Positions 15,498 to 25,859 of a stretch of 64,000 bases of DNA are shown here, piece by piece. This DNA is from a bacterium (GTDB taxonomy: Bacteria; Planctomycetota; UBA1135; UBA2386). A program made the translations under genes and the position numbers. Numbering within the stretch: position 1 is the stretch's first letter; each line of letters starts with the position of its first letter. Location of the stretch: assembly GCA_030432695.1 (NCBI GenBank), contig JAUILN010000021.1:101936-165935 (forward strand). The letters are read 5' to 3'. A model generated the notes under the pieces. It was not told the origin of the DNA. It saw only the letters and a list, made by a program, of their open reading frames with translations, and ran no database searches.

Positions 15498-18205
15498 CGA
15501 TCCGCAGGCTCGGCATCGTCGCGGGTCTCGCGGTCGCGCTTCCGGTCTTCGTCACGGGTGCCGAATCCTCGTTGCCCGCGCAGTCGCAGCCGGAGGGGCG
15601 CGGCAGCTACGCGCTGTCGCCGCCGGCCGGAGGAGCGACGCCGAGCGACGCCAGCGGCCGCGCCGTGGCCCCGCGGGTCGGTCCGTCCGTGACCGGCGCC
15701 GCGCCGACCAACGACTGGTGGTCGTCGCTGATCTTCCCGCGCGCCAATGCCTTCTCGGAGGTCATGCACGCGCACCCGTTCGCGGCCGAGGCCCATGCCG
15801 ACGGTCTCGCCCTCGGTCATGCGAACACGGCGGTGGCCACCGCGGGCGGCTACGACCTGCCGTGGACCGAAGACCTGCGCGTGCGGGTCGCCGGACTCCG
15901 TAGCGGCGCTGCGGTGGCAGATGCGTGGAGCGACTGGACGGTCACCGCCGCGTGGCGTGACGGCCCGCGCACGCTCCGCGCGACCCTTGGACACGGCCTG
16001 CCCTACGTGCAGTGCGAGGTTGCCGGCGGCCGCGCGCAGATCGCGTTCGCGAGCGCGCCGATCGTGCGCAGCAATGTCGGTGGCGTGTTGTTCGTCGACA
16101 TCCGCGGCCGCAGCTACGGTCTGTTCGCGCCCGGCGGAGCGGTCTGGAACCGCACCGGCAACCTGTTCGATTCGGACCTCGCCGGTCTCGGCTTCTTCAG
16201 CGTTGCCGTGCTGCCCGATCGCCAGCCGGCCACGTTCCAGCTGTTCCAGGACCACGCCTTCGCGTGGATCACCGACACCCGGGTGGCCTGGAGCTACGAC
16301 GAGACGACCGCGCGCCTCGACACGTTGCACACCGTCAGCACACAGGCGCGGCAGGGGACCGAGACCCGTACCCTGCTGGCGCTGTATCCGTTCCAGGCCC
16401 GCAATCTGCTCGGCGCCGTGCCGCGCACCGAGTCGTACGCATCGCCGCGCGGCGCGATGCCACTGCTGATCGGCAACACGTTCACCACGCGCCTGCCGTT
16501 CGACGGCGTCCTGCCGGGCTTGCCGCCGGTACCCGTGGGCACCCCGGGCTTCGACCGACGTCGCTTGGAGATCGCACTCGAAGCCGTTGCCGACCAACCC
16601 TGGCAGCAGATCGTGCCGGGCAACCTCGACACCTACTGGACCGGCAAGGCCCTGGGGCGCGCGGCGGCGCTGGTGGAGATCGCGCAGCAACTCGGCCGTG
16701 CCGATCTGCGCGATCGCCTGTTGCTCGCGTTGCGCAACCGACTGGAGGATTGGCTCACCGCCGATCCCGGTGAGACCGACGCGCTGTTCCACCTCGAGCC
16801 GACCTGGGGCACGGTGATCGGCTACCCGGCTTCGTTCGGTGCCGACCGCGAACTCAACGACCACCATTTCCACTACGGCTACTTCCTGCAGGCCGCGGCG
16901 ACCGTGGCGCGTTTCGATCCGGTGTGGGCCGAGGCTCAGGAGTTCGGCGGCATGGTCGAACTGCTGGTCAAGGACGTCGCCAATGCCGACCGCGGCGACC
17001 TCCGCTTCCCGTTCCTCCGCTGCTTCGATCCCTATGCGGGGCATAGCTGGGCCTCGGGCCACGCCGCGTTCCGCCGCGGCAACAACGAGGAGTCGTCTTC
17101 GGAGGCGCAGAACTTCGCCAGTGCCTTGGTGCTTTGGGGTGCGGAGACCGGCGACCGTGGGTGGCGCGATCTCGGCATCTACCTGCACGCGACCGCCGCG
17201 GCGTCGATCCGTGACGCCTGGTTCGACACCACCGGCAGCGGCTTCCCGGCGACCTACCCGCAGGACCACGCATCGATCGTCTGGGGCGACGGGGCCGCCT
17301 ACTCGACCTGGTGGACCAACAACCCCGAGGAGATCCACGGCATCACCTTCCTGCCGTTGACCGGTGGATCGCTCTACCTCGGACGCGACCCGGCCTACGT
17401 GCTGCGGAACCACGCCAACCTGGTGCGCAGCAACGGCGGGCCGGCGAACGAGTGGCTCGACATCATCAGCGGGTACCTGGCGTTCGCCGACCCGGCCGCC
17501 GCGCTCGCGCAGTGGAACGCGCGGCCCGGCTACGTCTCCGAGGCCGGGGAGTCGCGGGCTCACACCGAACACTGGTTGTACTCGCTGAGTGCGCACGGGC
17601 AGCTGGAACCTGGGGTGACCGCCTCGGTGCCGACCGCGGCGGTGTTCCGCAAGGCCGCTGGTTCGGGCGGTGGCTCGGTCCTGACCCACGTCGCCTACAA
17701 CCCAGAGCCGCGGTGGCGGGCAGTCCGCTTCAGTGACGGTGTGGTGCTGCGCGTGCCGCCGAAGGCGATGGCCACCGACCGTGGGCACGTCGCGCCGCCG
17801 CCTCCACCCGCACCGGCCACGGGGCCGGTCGGTCATGTGGTCAGCACCGAGGTCGTCTACTGTCCGCGCACCGCCTGCCTGACCGCGGCCACCCCCGTGC
17901 CGCTCGGCCAGGTGCTCTACCTGCGGCTGCGCAGTGCGCGGCCGGCCGCGCCGATGGCGCTGCTGCTGGCGCCCGCCCTCGGGCCGACGCCGCTCGCCGA
18001 CTTCGACTACTCGGCGCTGTGGTGGGGAGTGCCTCCACTGGCGGTGCAGGGCACCACCAACAACGCCGGCGACTGGCTGTTCACCGCACCGGTGCTGTCG
18101 CAGCGCTTCCCCGGTTCGATCCACCTCGAGGCCTACCTCCTCGATGCCGGCGCGCCCAACGGGATCGCGCACCGCAGCAATCCGCTGACGATGACCGTGC
18201 GCTGA
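15494..18205 (+). CDS. Secreted endo-beta-1,3-glucanase, glycoside hydrolase family 81
   Basis: 903 residues from ATG at 15494, overlapping the preceding stop by four bases. A signal peptide is present. The N-terminal beta-sandwich includes TNDWWSSLIFPR near residue 74. The catalytic helical domain carries the GH81 signatures NDHHFHYGYF (Asp near 456) and NNEESSSEAQNF (two Glu near 533-537), then TWWTNNPEEIHGI. GH81 enzymes hydrolyse beta-1,3-glucans such as laminarin, callose and fungal wall glucan with inversion. A C-terminal beta domain of about 120 residues follows a proline-rich linker and is probably accessory. Length and motifs indicate an intact enzyme. The coupled upstream gene encodes another exported protein. 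Confidence 0.92.
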   Translation: MTIRRLGIVAGLAVALPVFVTGAESSLPAQSQPEGRGSYALSPPAGGATPSDASGRAVAPRVGPSVTGAAPTNDWWSSLIFPRANAFSEVMHAHPFAAEAHADGLALGHANTAVATAGGYDLPWTEDLRVRVAGLRSGAAVADAWSDWTVTAAWRDGPRTLRATLGHGLPYVQCEVAGGRAQIAFASAPIVRSNVGGVLFVDIRGRSYGLFAPGGAVWNRTGNLFDSDLAGLGFFSVAVLPDRQPATFQLFQDHAFAWITDTRVAWSYDETTARLDTLHTVSTQARQGTETRTLLALYPFQARNLLGAVPRTESYASPRGAMPLLIGNTFTTRLPFDGVLPGLPPVPVGTPGFDRRRLEIALEAVADQPWQQIVPGNLDTYWTGKALGRAAALVEIAQQLGRADLRDRLLLALRNRLEDWLTADPGETDALFHLEPTWGTVIGYPASFGADRELNDHHFHYGYFLQAAATVARFDPVWAEAQEFGGMVELLVKDVANADRGDLRFPFLRCFDPYAGHSWASGHAAFRRGNNEESSSEAQNFASALVLWGAETGDRGWRDLGIYLHATAAASIRDAWFDTTGSGFPATYPQDHASIVWGDGAAYSTWWTNNPEEIHGITFLPLTGGSLYLGRDPAYVLRNHANLVRSNGGPANEWLDIISGYLAFADPAAALAQWNARPGYVSEAGESRAHTEHWLYSLSAHGQLEPGVTASVPTAAVFRKAAGSGGGSVLTHVAYNPEPRWRAVRFSDGVVLRVPPKAMATDRGHVAPPPPPAPATGPVGHVVSTEVVYCPRTACLTAATPVPLGQVLYLRLRSARPAAPMALLLAPALGPTPLADFDYSALWWGVPPLAVQGTTNNAGDWLFTAPVLSQRFPGSIHLEAYLLDAGAPNGIAHRSNPLTMTVR

Positions 18206-18354
18206 TCCGCGCTGCCGGTGCGGATCGGGAATCCGGGATTTCGCGTCGCACGGGACGTCGTCTCGGGACCCTGCGCCCTGGTCCCCCCAGGATGATGCGC
18301 AGCCTCTCGAACACGATCGATCGCCGCCGCCCGACCCCGGCCCACGCGTGGGCG

Positions 18355-18981
18355 TCAGTCGGTCGCAGGTCGGTCGAAGGCGCCGAGCTTCTCCAGGCGG
18401 AGCGCCAGCCGGGCCCGCGCCCGTCCGAGCAGGGCGCGCACCGCGTCGGGCGAGCGCTCGAGTTCGCGAGCCACGTCCTCGGTGCTCGCGCCGGCCAGCA
18501 GCACCCGTTCGGCCACCAGGCGCTGTTCGACGGTCAGCTCGCGCAGTGCCTGGGCGCAGTAGTCCTCCAGCTCTGCGGCCCGCGCGTCGCCGCTCGGCGT
18601 GGCGAGTTCGCCCGGTCGCACCGCCTCGACCAGCGACGCGAAGCCCGACGGCGTGCTCGGCGGCCGGCGCTTCTGGGCGCTGAGGTGGCGATGCACGCGC
18701 AGCGCCGCGCGGTCGACGATCCGGTGCAGCCAGGTGACGAACTCGCCGCGGGTCGTGCCCGCGAAGCCGTGGATGCTCCGCACCACCTCGACCATGGCTT
18801 CCTGCAGCACGTCGGAGGCGCCGACCCGTCCGCCGAGCCAGCTGCCGAGCAGGTCCCTGGCCTGCCGGTCGAGCGACGGCAGGACCTCGCGCAGCGCGGT
18901 GTCGAGCGCGGCGCCGTCACCCTCACGGGCCCGGTCGAGGAGGGCCTCGAACGACTCGTCCTGCTCCGAACTGCCGACCAT
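18355..18981 (-). CDS. ECF-type RNA polymerase sigma factor, planctomycete type
   Basis: 208 residues. Region 2 is visible at about 20-95 (DVLQEAMVEVVRSIHGF, then TWLHRIVDRAALRVHRH) and region 4 at about 140-195 (LRELTVEQRLVAERVLLAG, STEDVARELERSPDAVRALLGRARARL). The D-V-L-Q-E core and the insertion between the regions match the subgroup of sigma factors often encoded beside Ser/Thr kinases in planctomycetes. It is divergently transcribed from such a kinase, 32 bases apart, which suggests a shared control region and a signalling link. No anti-sigma gene is adjacent. Confidence 0.88.
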   Translation of the reverse strand: MVGSSEQDESFEALLDRAREGDGAALDTALREVLPSLDRQARDLLGSWLGGRVGASDVLQEAMVEVVRSIHGFAGTTRGEFVTWLHRIVDRAALRVHRHLSAQKRRPPSTPSGFASLVEAVRPGELATPSGDARAAELEDYCAQALRELTVEQRLVAERVLLAGASTEDVARELERSPDAVRALLGRARARLALRLEKLGAFDRPATD

Positions 18982-19013
18982 GCTGGCGTCACTCTATCTT
19001 CGGCGACGACTCG

Positions 19014-22000
19014 ATGAACCATCCCGAACCAGAGCGGTCCGACCGCCTCGAGGAGATCCTCGCGCAGTGCTTCACCGAACTCGAGGCCGGTCGCGAGCCG
19101 GATCTCGACGCGCTCTGCGCGGACGATCCGGCGTTGCGCGCGGACGTCGCCCGCCTGTTGGACCGACAGGCCGCGTTCGAGCGGCAGGTCCGCACTCCGC
19201 GACCCGACCCGTCCCGCGCGACGGGCCCGGCTGCCCTCCCGACCTCGGGCGGGCGACTCGTCGCCGGGGCGCAGCTCGGTGACTTCGTGGTGCGGCGCTT
19301 CCTCGGCGCGGGCGGGATGGGCGAAGTCTACGTCGCCGAGCAGTTGCCCCTGGGCCGTGAGGTCGCGCTGAAGATCCTCGGTCGGGCCGGTCACCTGGAC
19401 GGCCGCGCGCGGCTGCGCTTCCAGCGGGAGGCGACGATCACCGCCGCGTTGAACCATCCGCACATCGTGCCGGTGTACGCGACCGGCGAGAGCGGCGGCA
19501 TCGACTACCTCGCGATGAAGCTCATCGACGGGGAACCGCTCCCCGCGGCGGTCGCCGGGCGGCCGCGGGTCGCCGCTCGGCACGCCGTCGAACTGGCCCG
19601 TGCGCTGCAGGCCGCCCACGAGGTCGGTGTGGTGCACCGCGACGTGAAGCCGGCGAACGTCCTGGTGGAGGATGGGGAGGCGCGACTGCTCGACTTCGGT
19701 CTCGCCCGCGTCGACACCGGCGAGACCCTGACCCGCGGCGATGCTGCACCCGGGACCCTGCCGTACATGGCGCCGGAGCAGCTCTCGGGGACGGGGCCGC
19801 GGATCGACCCGCGCATCGACGTCTACGGCCTTGGCGCGACGCTCTACGAAATGCTCGCGGGACGGCCTCCGTTCCCCGCGGAACCGGCGGCCGCGGCGAT
19901 CCAGAAGATCCTGCGGGACGATCCGCCACGCCTGCCGCGCGGCGTGGACACCGACCTCGGGGTGATCGTCCTGAGGGCCCTGGAGAAGGACCCCACCCGT
20001 CGCTTCCAGTCGGCCGCCGAGTTCGCCGCCGACCTCGAGCGCTACCTGCGCCACGAGCCGATCCGCTCGTCGCCCACCAGCGCGTTCCGGCGGGTGGCGA
20101 AGCTGGCGCGTCGGCACCCCGTCGCGGCGACCGCCGGGGTCCTGTCGTTCGTCGCGGCCGCGGTCGTCGGCAGCCTCTTGTGGCTGGATGCGCACCGTGC
20201 CGAGCAACGATTCGCGACCCTGGAGTCGACGGTCCGTACCGAGATCACCACCGAACGCTTCGACAAGGCATCGGTGGCGTTGGCCGCGCTGCGGGCTTCG
20301 CACCCGGGCGACCCGCGCGTCGAGGCCCTCGCCGAGGAGCTGCGGCAGGGTCGGCGGTTCACCGTGCTGCTCTGCGAAGTGCAGCAGACCGAGCGGGGAC
20401 TGGTGGCACTGTCTCGTCACGTCGAGGAGCTCGCGCTGGTCCCGTCCCTGGCCGATGATCCACGGCTGGAGTTCCTGCGCGCCGGGATCGCCTACCAGCG
20501 CGGTGACCTCGACACGGCGCGAGGCCATGCGGCGACCTTCGAGGATTCCGGCTTCTGTCCGCGCGTGGCAGCGGCGCTGTTGGCGCTCGTCGACGGTGAC
20601 GATCCGGTGTCGGTCCTCGATGCGACCGAGCCTGTTGGCGATCCCGCGGTGCGCTGCGAGGAGCACCTGCTCGCCGAGCAGGTGCTTCGGATCGGCGATG
20701 GTTCGCTTGACGCGCGGGAGGCGGAGGTTCTCGCCGCCGAGGACCTGCAGCCCTCCAGCGTCCGGGCCCGCACCGCCCTGGTGACCCTGCTGCAGGCGCA
20801 GGGTCACCAGCGGGCCGCCTACGAGGTGCAGCGCGGCATCGCTCAGGTCGACGAGTTCCACGGCGATGCGATCATCGAACTTGCCTCGTTGAGCGGTTGG
20901 CTGGCGTTGGGTCTGAGGTTCTCGAAACACGGCTCCGACGGGCCGGGCGCCGGGTCGGCCGAGCGGGCGCTCGAGCGCTGGGTCGAGCGCGGGCGGACCC
21001 ATCTGGAGCGCGCCGAGCGCTACCTCGCCGAGTCGTCGGTGGGAGATCGCGAGGCGGTCGACGACATGCTGCAGTTGGTGCGTTGGTCGGTAGAGGTTGC
21101 CGAGGGGGTTTCCGACGACTTCTGGGAGCAGTGGCGGAGTCGGAGGGACCTGCGGGACTTCGGGCGGTACTGGCAGCTCGGCTACTACGCGGCGAGTCAG
21201 ACCGGCCTGACGCCGGAGCTGTTGGACGACCTGCGCAGCGCGGCGGCGGACGTCGAGTCGACGTCCGCCGCGATCGCCCTGCGGCGGTTGACGATGCAGG
21301 TCGACTGCCAGCTCCTTGCCCGATCGGTCGGGTCGGCGCGGGTGGTCACCGATCCCCGGGCGGTCGAGCGACTGCGGGGGATGGTCACCGAACTGCGGGA
21401 GATGGCTCAGCGGGCTCGCGATCTCGGAGACCGCCTCGAGCAGGGCAAGTCGCTGCAGATGATCGCCGGTATCCACGAGATCCTCGGCGAACGCGAGCTG
21501 GCGATGCGGGCCGCGCAGGCCGCCTGCGACGTCTACTTCGATCCCGGGATGGCCTGCATCTACACCCGTCCCCTCGGCGCGCAGATCTACTGGCGCGCGA
21601 AGACCGCTCCCGGCGAGCCGGCGTTCGCCGATCCGCGTCTGGCGCGACACCTGGAACTGGCCTGGCACTGGAACACGCGGATCGCGAACGAGCTCCACGA
21701 GTCTCGGTTCGCGCCGTGGAAGCTTCACCAGCAACGCTTCTGGTTGGCGTTCGAGCGCGACGACACCCCCCACATGCTGAAGTCGGCGCCGCACGCGCTC
21801 GGTGCACCGATGCTCCTGGACGACGAGCGATCGATGATCGAGCGGACCCTCCACGATGGATTGCCGCCCCTCGAGATCCTGTTCTCGGAAGCCACCGAGA
21901 CCTCCGTCCGGAGGGCCCGGCTCTACCGTCTGCTCCACAACGCGCTCCTCCACTACCAGGAGGTCGATGACGACGCGGAGCTGCGGCGGATCGCCCGCAG

Positions 22001-22106
22001 TTGGCTGGAGCGCGACGACCTCGCGTTCGCCCGGGAGGCGGAGGAGTCCGAGGAGCGTTGGCGGGTGATGTGGGCTTGGATCCGGCGGGTCGCCGCAGGG
22101 GGCTAA
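19014..22106 (+). CDS. Membrane-anchored serine/threonine protein kinase with large C-terminal sensor-like region
   Basis: 1030 residues. A helical N-terminal extension rich in Glu and Leu is followed by a Hanks-type kinase domain from about residue 90: glycine loop LGAGGMGEVYVAE, VALKIL with the catalytic Lys, HRDVKPANVLV near 209, LLDFGLARV and a GTLPYMAPEQ activation segment. A single membrane helix lies at about 367-389 (AATAGVLSFVAAAVVGSLLW). The remaining 640 residues are helical, TPR-like, and presumably outside the cytoplasm. It pairs with the divergent sigma factor. All catalytic residues are present, so an active kinase is expected. Its signal and targets are unknown. Confidence 0.92.
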   Translation: MNHPEPERSDRLEEILAQCFTELEAGREPDLDALCADDPALRADVARLLDRQAAFERQVRTPRPDPSRATGPAALPTSGGRLVAGAQLGDFVVRRFLGAGGMGEVYVAEQLPLGREVALKILGRAGHLDGRARLRFQREATITAALNHPHIVPVYATGESGGIDYLAMKLIDGEPLPAAVAGRPRVAARHAVELARALQAAHEVGVVHRDVKPANVLVEDGEARLLDFGLARVDTGETLTRGDAAPGTLPYMAPEQLSGTGPRIDPRIDVYGLGATLYEMLAGRPPFPAEPAAAAIQKILRDDPPRLPRGVDTDLGVIVLRALEKDPTRRFQSAAEFAADLERYLRHEPIRSSPTSAFRRVAKLARRHPVAATAGVLSFVAAAVVGSLLWLDAHRAEQRFATLESTVRTEITTERFDKASVALAALRASHPGDPRVEALAEELRQGRRFTVLLCEVQQTERGLVALSRHVEELALVPSLADDPRLEFLRAGIAYQRGDLDTARGHAATFEDSGFCPRVAAALLALVDGDDPVSVLDATEPVGDPAVRCEEHLLAEQVLRIGDGSLDAREAEVLAAEDLQPSSVRARTALVTLLQAQGHQRAAYEVQRGIAQVDEFHGDAIIELASLSGWLALGLRFSKHGSDGPGAGSAERALERWVERGRTHLERAERYLAESSVGDREAVDDMLQLVRWSVEVAEGVSDDFWEQWRSRRDLRDFGRYWQLGYYAASQTGLTPELLDDLRSAAADVESTSAAIALRRLTMQVDCQLLARSVGSARVVTDPRAVERLRGMVTELREMAQRARDLGDRLEQGKSLQMIAGIHEILGERELAMRAAQAACDVYFDPGMACIYTRPLGAQIYWRAKTAPGEPAFADPRLARHLELAWHWNTRIANELHESRFAPWKLHQQRFWLAFERDDTPHMLKSAPHALGAPMLLDDERSMIERTLHDGLPPLEILFSEATETSVRRARLYRLLHNALLHYQEVDDDAELRRIARSWLERDDLAFAREAEESEERWRVMWAWIRRVAAGG

Positions 22107-22107
22107 T

Positions 22108-22196
22108 TCGGCAGTATAGTGCGTGAATCCGCCGGTGTTCCCGCGGCGACATGCGCTATCGTGCTTGAGACGACGGCTCAGGTGCTCTACCGTGCT
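22108..22196 (+). promoter_or_regulatory. boxCB promoter with three predicted BoxR operators
   Basis: Three elements share the pattern kGC-N6-GTGC with half-sites exactly 10 bases apart: GGCAGTATAGTGCG (22110-22123), TGCGCTATCGTGCT (22152-22165) and TGCTCTACCGTGCT (22183-22196). They are separated by 42 and 31 bases, close to whole helical turns. The first contains a good -10 hexamer, TATAGT, at 22115-22120, and shares 11 of 12 bases (GCAGyATAGTGC) with the site upstream of boxR. The last ends 20 bases before the boxC ATG. The layout fits repression by BoxR relieved by benzoyl-CoA. No strong -35 is seen. Confidence 0.7.
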
Positions 22197-22215
22197 GCGC
22201 CCGAAGCCCGCCGCC

Positions 22216-23858
22216 ATGATCGAGTTCAACACCCATCCGGACCGCTACCGCCACTGGACGCTGAGCGTCGAGGGTGGCGTCGCGCGCCTCGCGCTCGCCG
22301 TCGACAACGAGCACCCGTTCAAGGACGGCTACGAGCTGAAGCTCAACAGCTACGACCTCGGCGTCGACATCGAGCTGTCCGACGTGGTCACCCGGCTGCG
22401 TTTCGAGCACCCCGAGGTGAAGGCCCTGGTCGTCACCAGCCAGCTAGACCGCGTGTTCTGCGCGGGAGCCAACATCGGGATGCTTTCGGCCTCGACCCAT
22501 CCCTTCAAGGTGAACTTCTGCAAGTTCACCAACGAGACCCGGCTGGCGCTCGAGGACCTGAGCCACAACGGCGGGATCCGCACCCTCGCCGCGGTGAATG
22601 GGCCGTGCGCTGGGGGTGGCTACGAGCTGGCGATCGCCTGTGACGAGATCCACCTGGTCGACGACAACAGCTCCGCGGTCTCGCTGCCCGAGGTGCCGCT
22701 GCTCGGCGTGCTGCCCGGCACCGGCGGCCTGACCCGACTGGTCGACAAGCGCAAGATCCGCCGCGACCTGGCCGACGTGTTCTCGACCCTCGCCGAAGGC
22801 GTGCGTGGCAAGCGCGCCAAGAAGTGGCACCTCGTCGACGAGGTCTGGTCGCGGACGAAGTTCGGCGAGAAGGTCCAGGCCCGTGCCGAGGAGATCGCCA
22901 GCTCCGGCGAGGACCGCAGCGACCGCCAGGGCATCGAGTGGAAGCCGGTCGAGCGCCAGATCGGCGAGGACGACGGCAAGGTGACCTACTCCTACAAGTA
23001 CGTCGACCTGCTGGTCGAGCCGGCCGAGCGCAAGGCGACGCTCACGGTGAAGACGCCGGACGGCGCACAGCCGCAGACCCCTGGCGACCTGCAGGCGGCC
23101 GGCTGCGAGGCCTGGTTCCTGCGCGCCTTCAAGGAACTCGACGACGCGCTGTGCCAACTGCGCTTCGAGCACGAGGACATCGGCCTGGTCCTGCTGCAGA
23201 CCCGCGGCTCGCTCGATGCCGTCCTCGACGCCGAGAAGGCGCTGGTCGGCATGCTCGACTCGAGCTGGCTGGCTCGCGAGACGGTCAGCTACGTGGCCCG
23301 TGTCTGCCGTCGCCTCGACCTGACCGCCAAGAGCTTCTTCGCGCTGCTCGACCGCGAGTCGGCCTTCGGTGGCGTGCTTCTCGAGCTGGCGCTCGGCGGC
23401 GACCGCATCTACGGCATCGACGACCCCGACCACCCGGTCCACCTCGCGATCGGCCCGCTCGCCGACGGCCACCTGCCGATGAGCAACGGCCTGACGCGCC
23501 TGCAGAGCCGCTTCCTGGCCGACCCCGAGCACGCCGCGAAGCTGCAGAAGGAACAGCCGCGACTCGACACCACCGAGGCCGACGAGCAGGGCCTGCTGAC
23601 CTTCCTGGTCGAGGACATCGACTGGGACGACGACCTGCGCATCGCCTGCGAGGAGCGGGTCTCGCTGAGCCCCGACGCCCTCACCGGCATGGAGGCCTCG
23701 CTGCGCTTCGGCGGCGGCGAGACCTGTGACAGCAAGATCTTCGGGCGCCTGAGCGCCTGGCAGAACTGGATCTTCACGCGCCCCAACGCCACCGGCGAAC
23801 AGGGTGCGCTGGTTTGCTACGGCAAGCCGGAGACCGCGACCTTCGACTGGAGAAGAAC

Positions 23859-23862
<4 letters not shown>
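22216..23862 (+). CDS. boxC: Benzoyl-CoA-dihydrodiol (2,3-epoxybenzoyl-CoA) lyase BoxC
   Basis: 548 residues from ATG at 22216, close to the usual 550 or so. The protein opens with FNTHPDRYRHW, as BoxC does. It contains two crotonase-fold halves: VTSQLDRVFCAGANIGML and GPCAGGGYELAIACDEIHLV in the first, and FALLDRESAFGGVLLELALGGDR in the second. BoxC opens the ring of 2,3-epoxybenzoyl-CoA to 3,4-didehydroadipyl-CoA semialdehyde and formate in aerobic benzoate degradation. A longer reading from GTG at 22123 exists but would code through the predicted operators. The stop overlaps the boxB start (GTGA), so the two are coupled. Confidence 0.93.
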
Positions 23863-25275
<1,413 letters not shown>

Positions 25276-25277
<2 letters not shown>

Positions 25278-25310
25278 TCGACATGCGGCCCTGGGGGCCG
25301 CATGCCGATC
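25276..25310 (+). terminator. Strong hairpin at the boxB stop, probable terminator or attenuator
   Basis: GATCG at 25276-25280 pairs with CGATC at 25306-25310, and CATGCGGCC at 25282-25290 pairs with GGCCGCATG at 25296-25304. Together they give a 15-position stem with one mismatch and a five-base loop. The stem begins inside the boxB stop codon. No T-run follows, so it may act in RNA stability or as a partial terminator before the ferredoxin gene. Confidence 0.6.
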
Positions 25311-25359
25311 AGCGTGTCTCTGGAGCGCGGCGCTGGCGCGCCGCGACGCCCTGGCTCGC

Positions 25360-25428
25360 GCAACCGCGGTGAGTGTGGTGGCGCGCGGTGTCGAACGATC
25401 GGCCGCAACCGCGGTGAGTGTGGTGGCG
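25360..25428. repeat. Two-copy 24-base direct repeat between boxB and the ferredoxin gene
   Basis: Identical 24-base units at 25360-25383 and 25405-25428 (core AACCGCGGTGAGTGTGG), period 45 bases. The 230-base gap between the genes has no good coding frame. The repeat could be a recent slip duplication or a binding site pair upstream of the ferredoxin gene. Confidence 0.6.
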
Positions 25429-25507
25429 AAAGGTGCCGGTCGTTGGGGCGGTGTCGCGTCGAAGGTCTGGCGGCTGGAGTCGCTGTCTGAGTGGAATCGA
25501 GTGAACG

Positions 25508-25849
25508 ATGTCCGAGCCGAAACTGATCTACGTGTGTGAGGGTGGTGACTGCACCGAGCGGGGCTCGGGGGACATCCACGACAAGTTGAAGGAGCAGCTG
25601 CTCGCGAAGGATCCGGAGGAGGAGACGGTGCGGGTGCGCCGCTATCCCTGCTTCGGGGGGTGCGAGTGCGCGATCAATGTCACGGTCTGGCCGGATCGGC
25701 GCTTCTACAGCGAGGTCACCGAGGCCGACATTCCGGAGATCGTGGAGTCGGTCACCAGCGACGACGGCAAGCCGGTCGAGCGGCTGCAGGGCAAGGTGAT
25801 GCCCGACGTCGAGGAGATGGTCTGGACGTTGCTCGACTCGCCGTACTGA
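25508..25849 (+). CDS. NuoE-like thioredoxin-fold [2Fe-2S] ferredoxin
   Basis: 113 residues. The iron-sulphur ligands are laid out as in thioredoxin-like ferredoxins and NuoE: Cys10 and Cys15 in YVCEGGDC, then Cys48 and Cys52 in YPCFGGCEC, with an extra Cys54. Such proteins pass single electrons between flavoproteins and oxidoreductases. It follows boxB on the same strand after 230 bases, and a NuoF-like flavoprotein lies at 31771. The two together could form a NAD(P)H-driven electron supply for BoxB, but this is inference. The protein has no signal peptide and should be cytoplasmic. Confidence 0.85.
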   Translation: MSEPKLIYVCEGGDCTERGSGDIHDKLKEQLLAKDPEEETVRVRRYPCFGGCECAINVTVWPDRRFYSEVTEADIPEIVESVTSDDGKPVERLQGKVMPDVEEMVWTLLDSPY

Positions 25850-25859
25850 CGGTCGAGAC

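Noticed and set aside
22123..22215. Upstream extension of boxC to the GTG at 22123
   Set aside because: The extra 31 residues have no similarity to BoxC and would be encoded by the operator region. The protein family begins at the ATG at 22216.
25360..25428. Two identical 24-base units with a 21-base spacer, considered as a tiny CRISPR array
   Set aside because: There are only two copies, no cas genes are nearby and the spacer is too short. A simple local duplication explains it.
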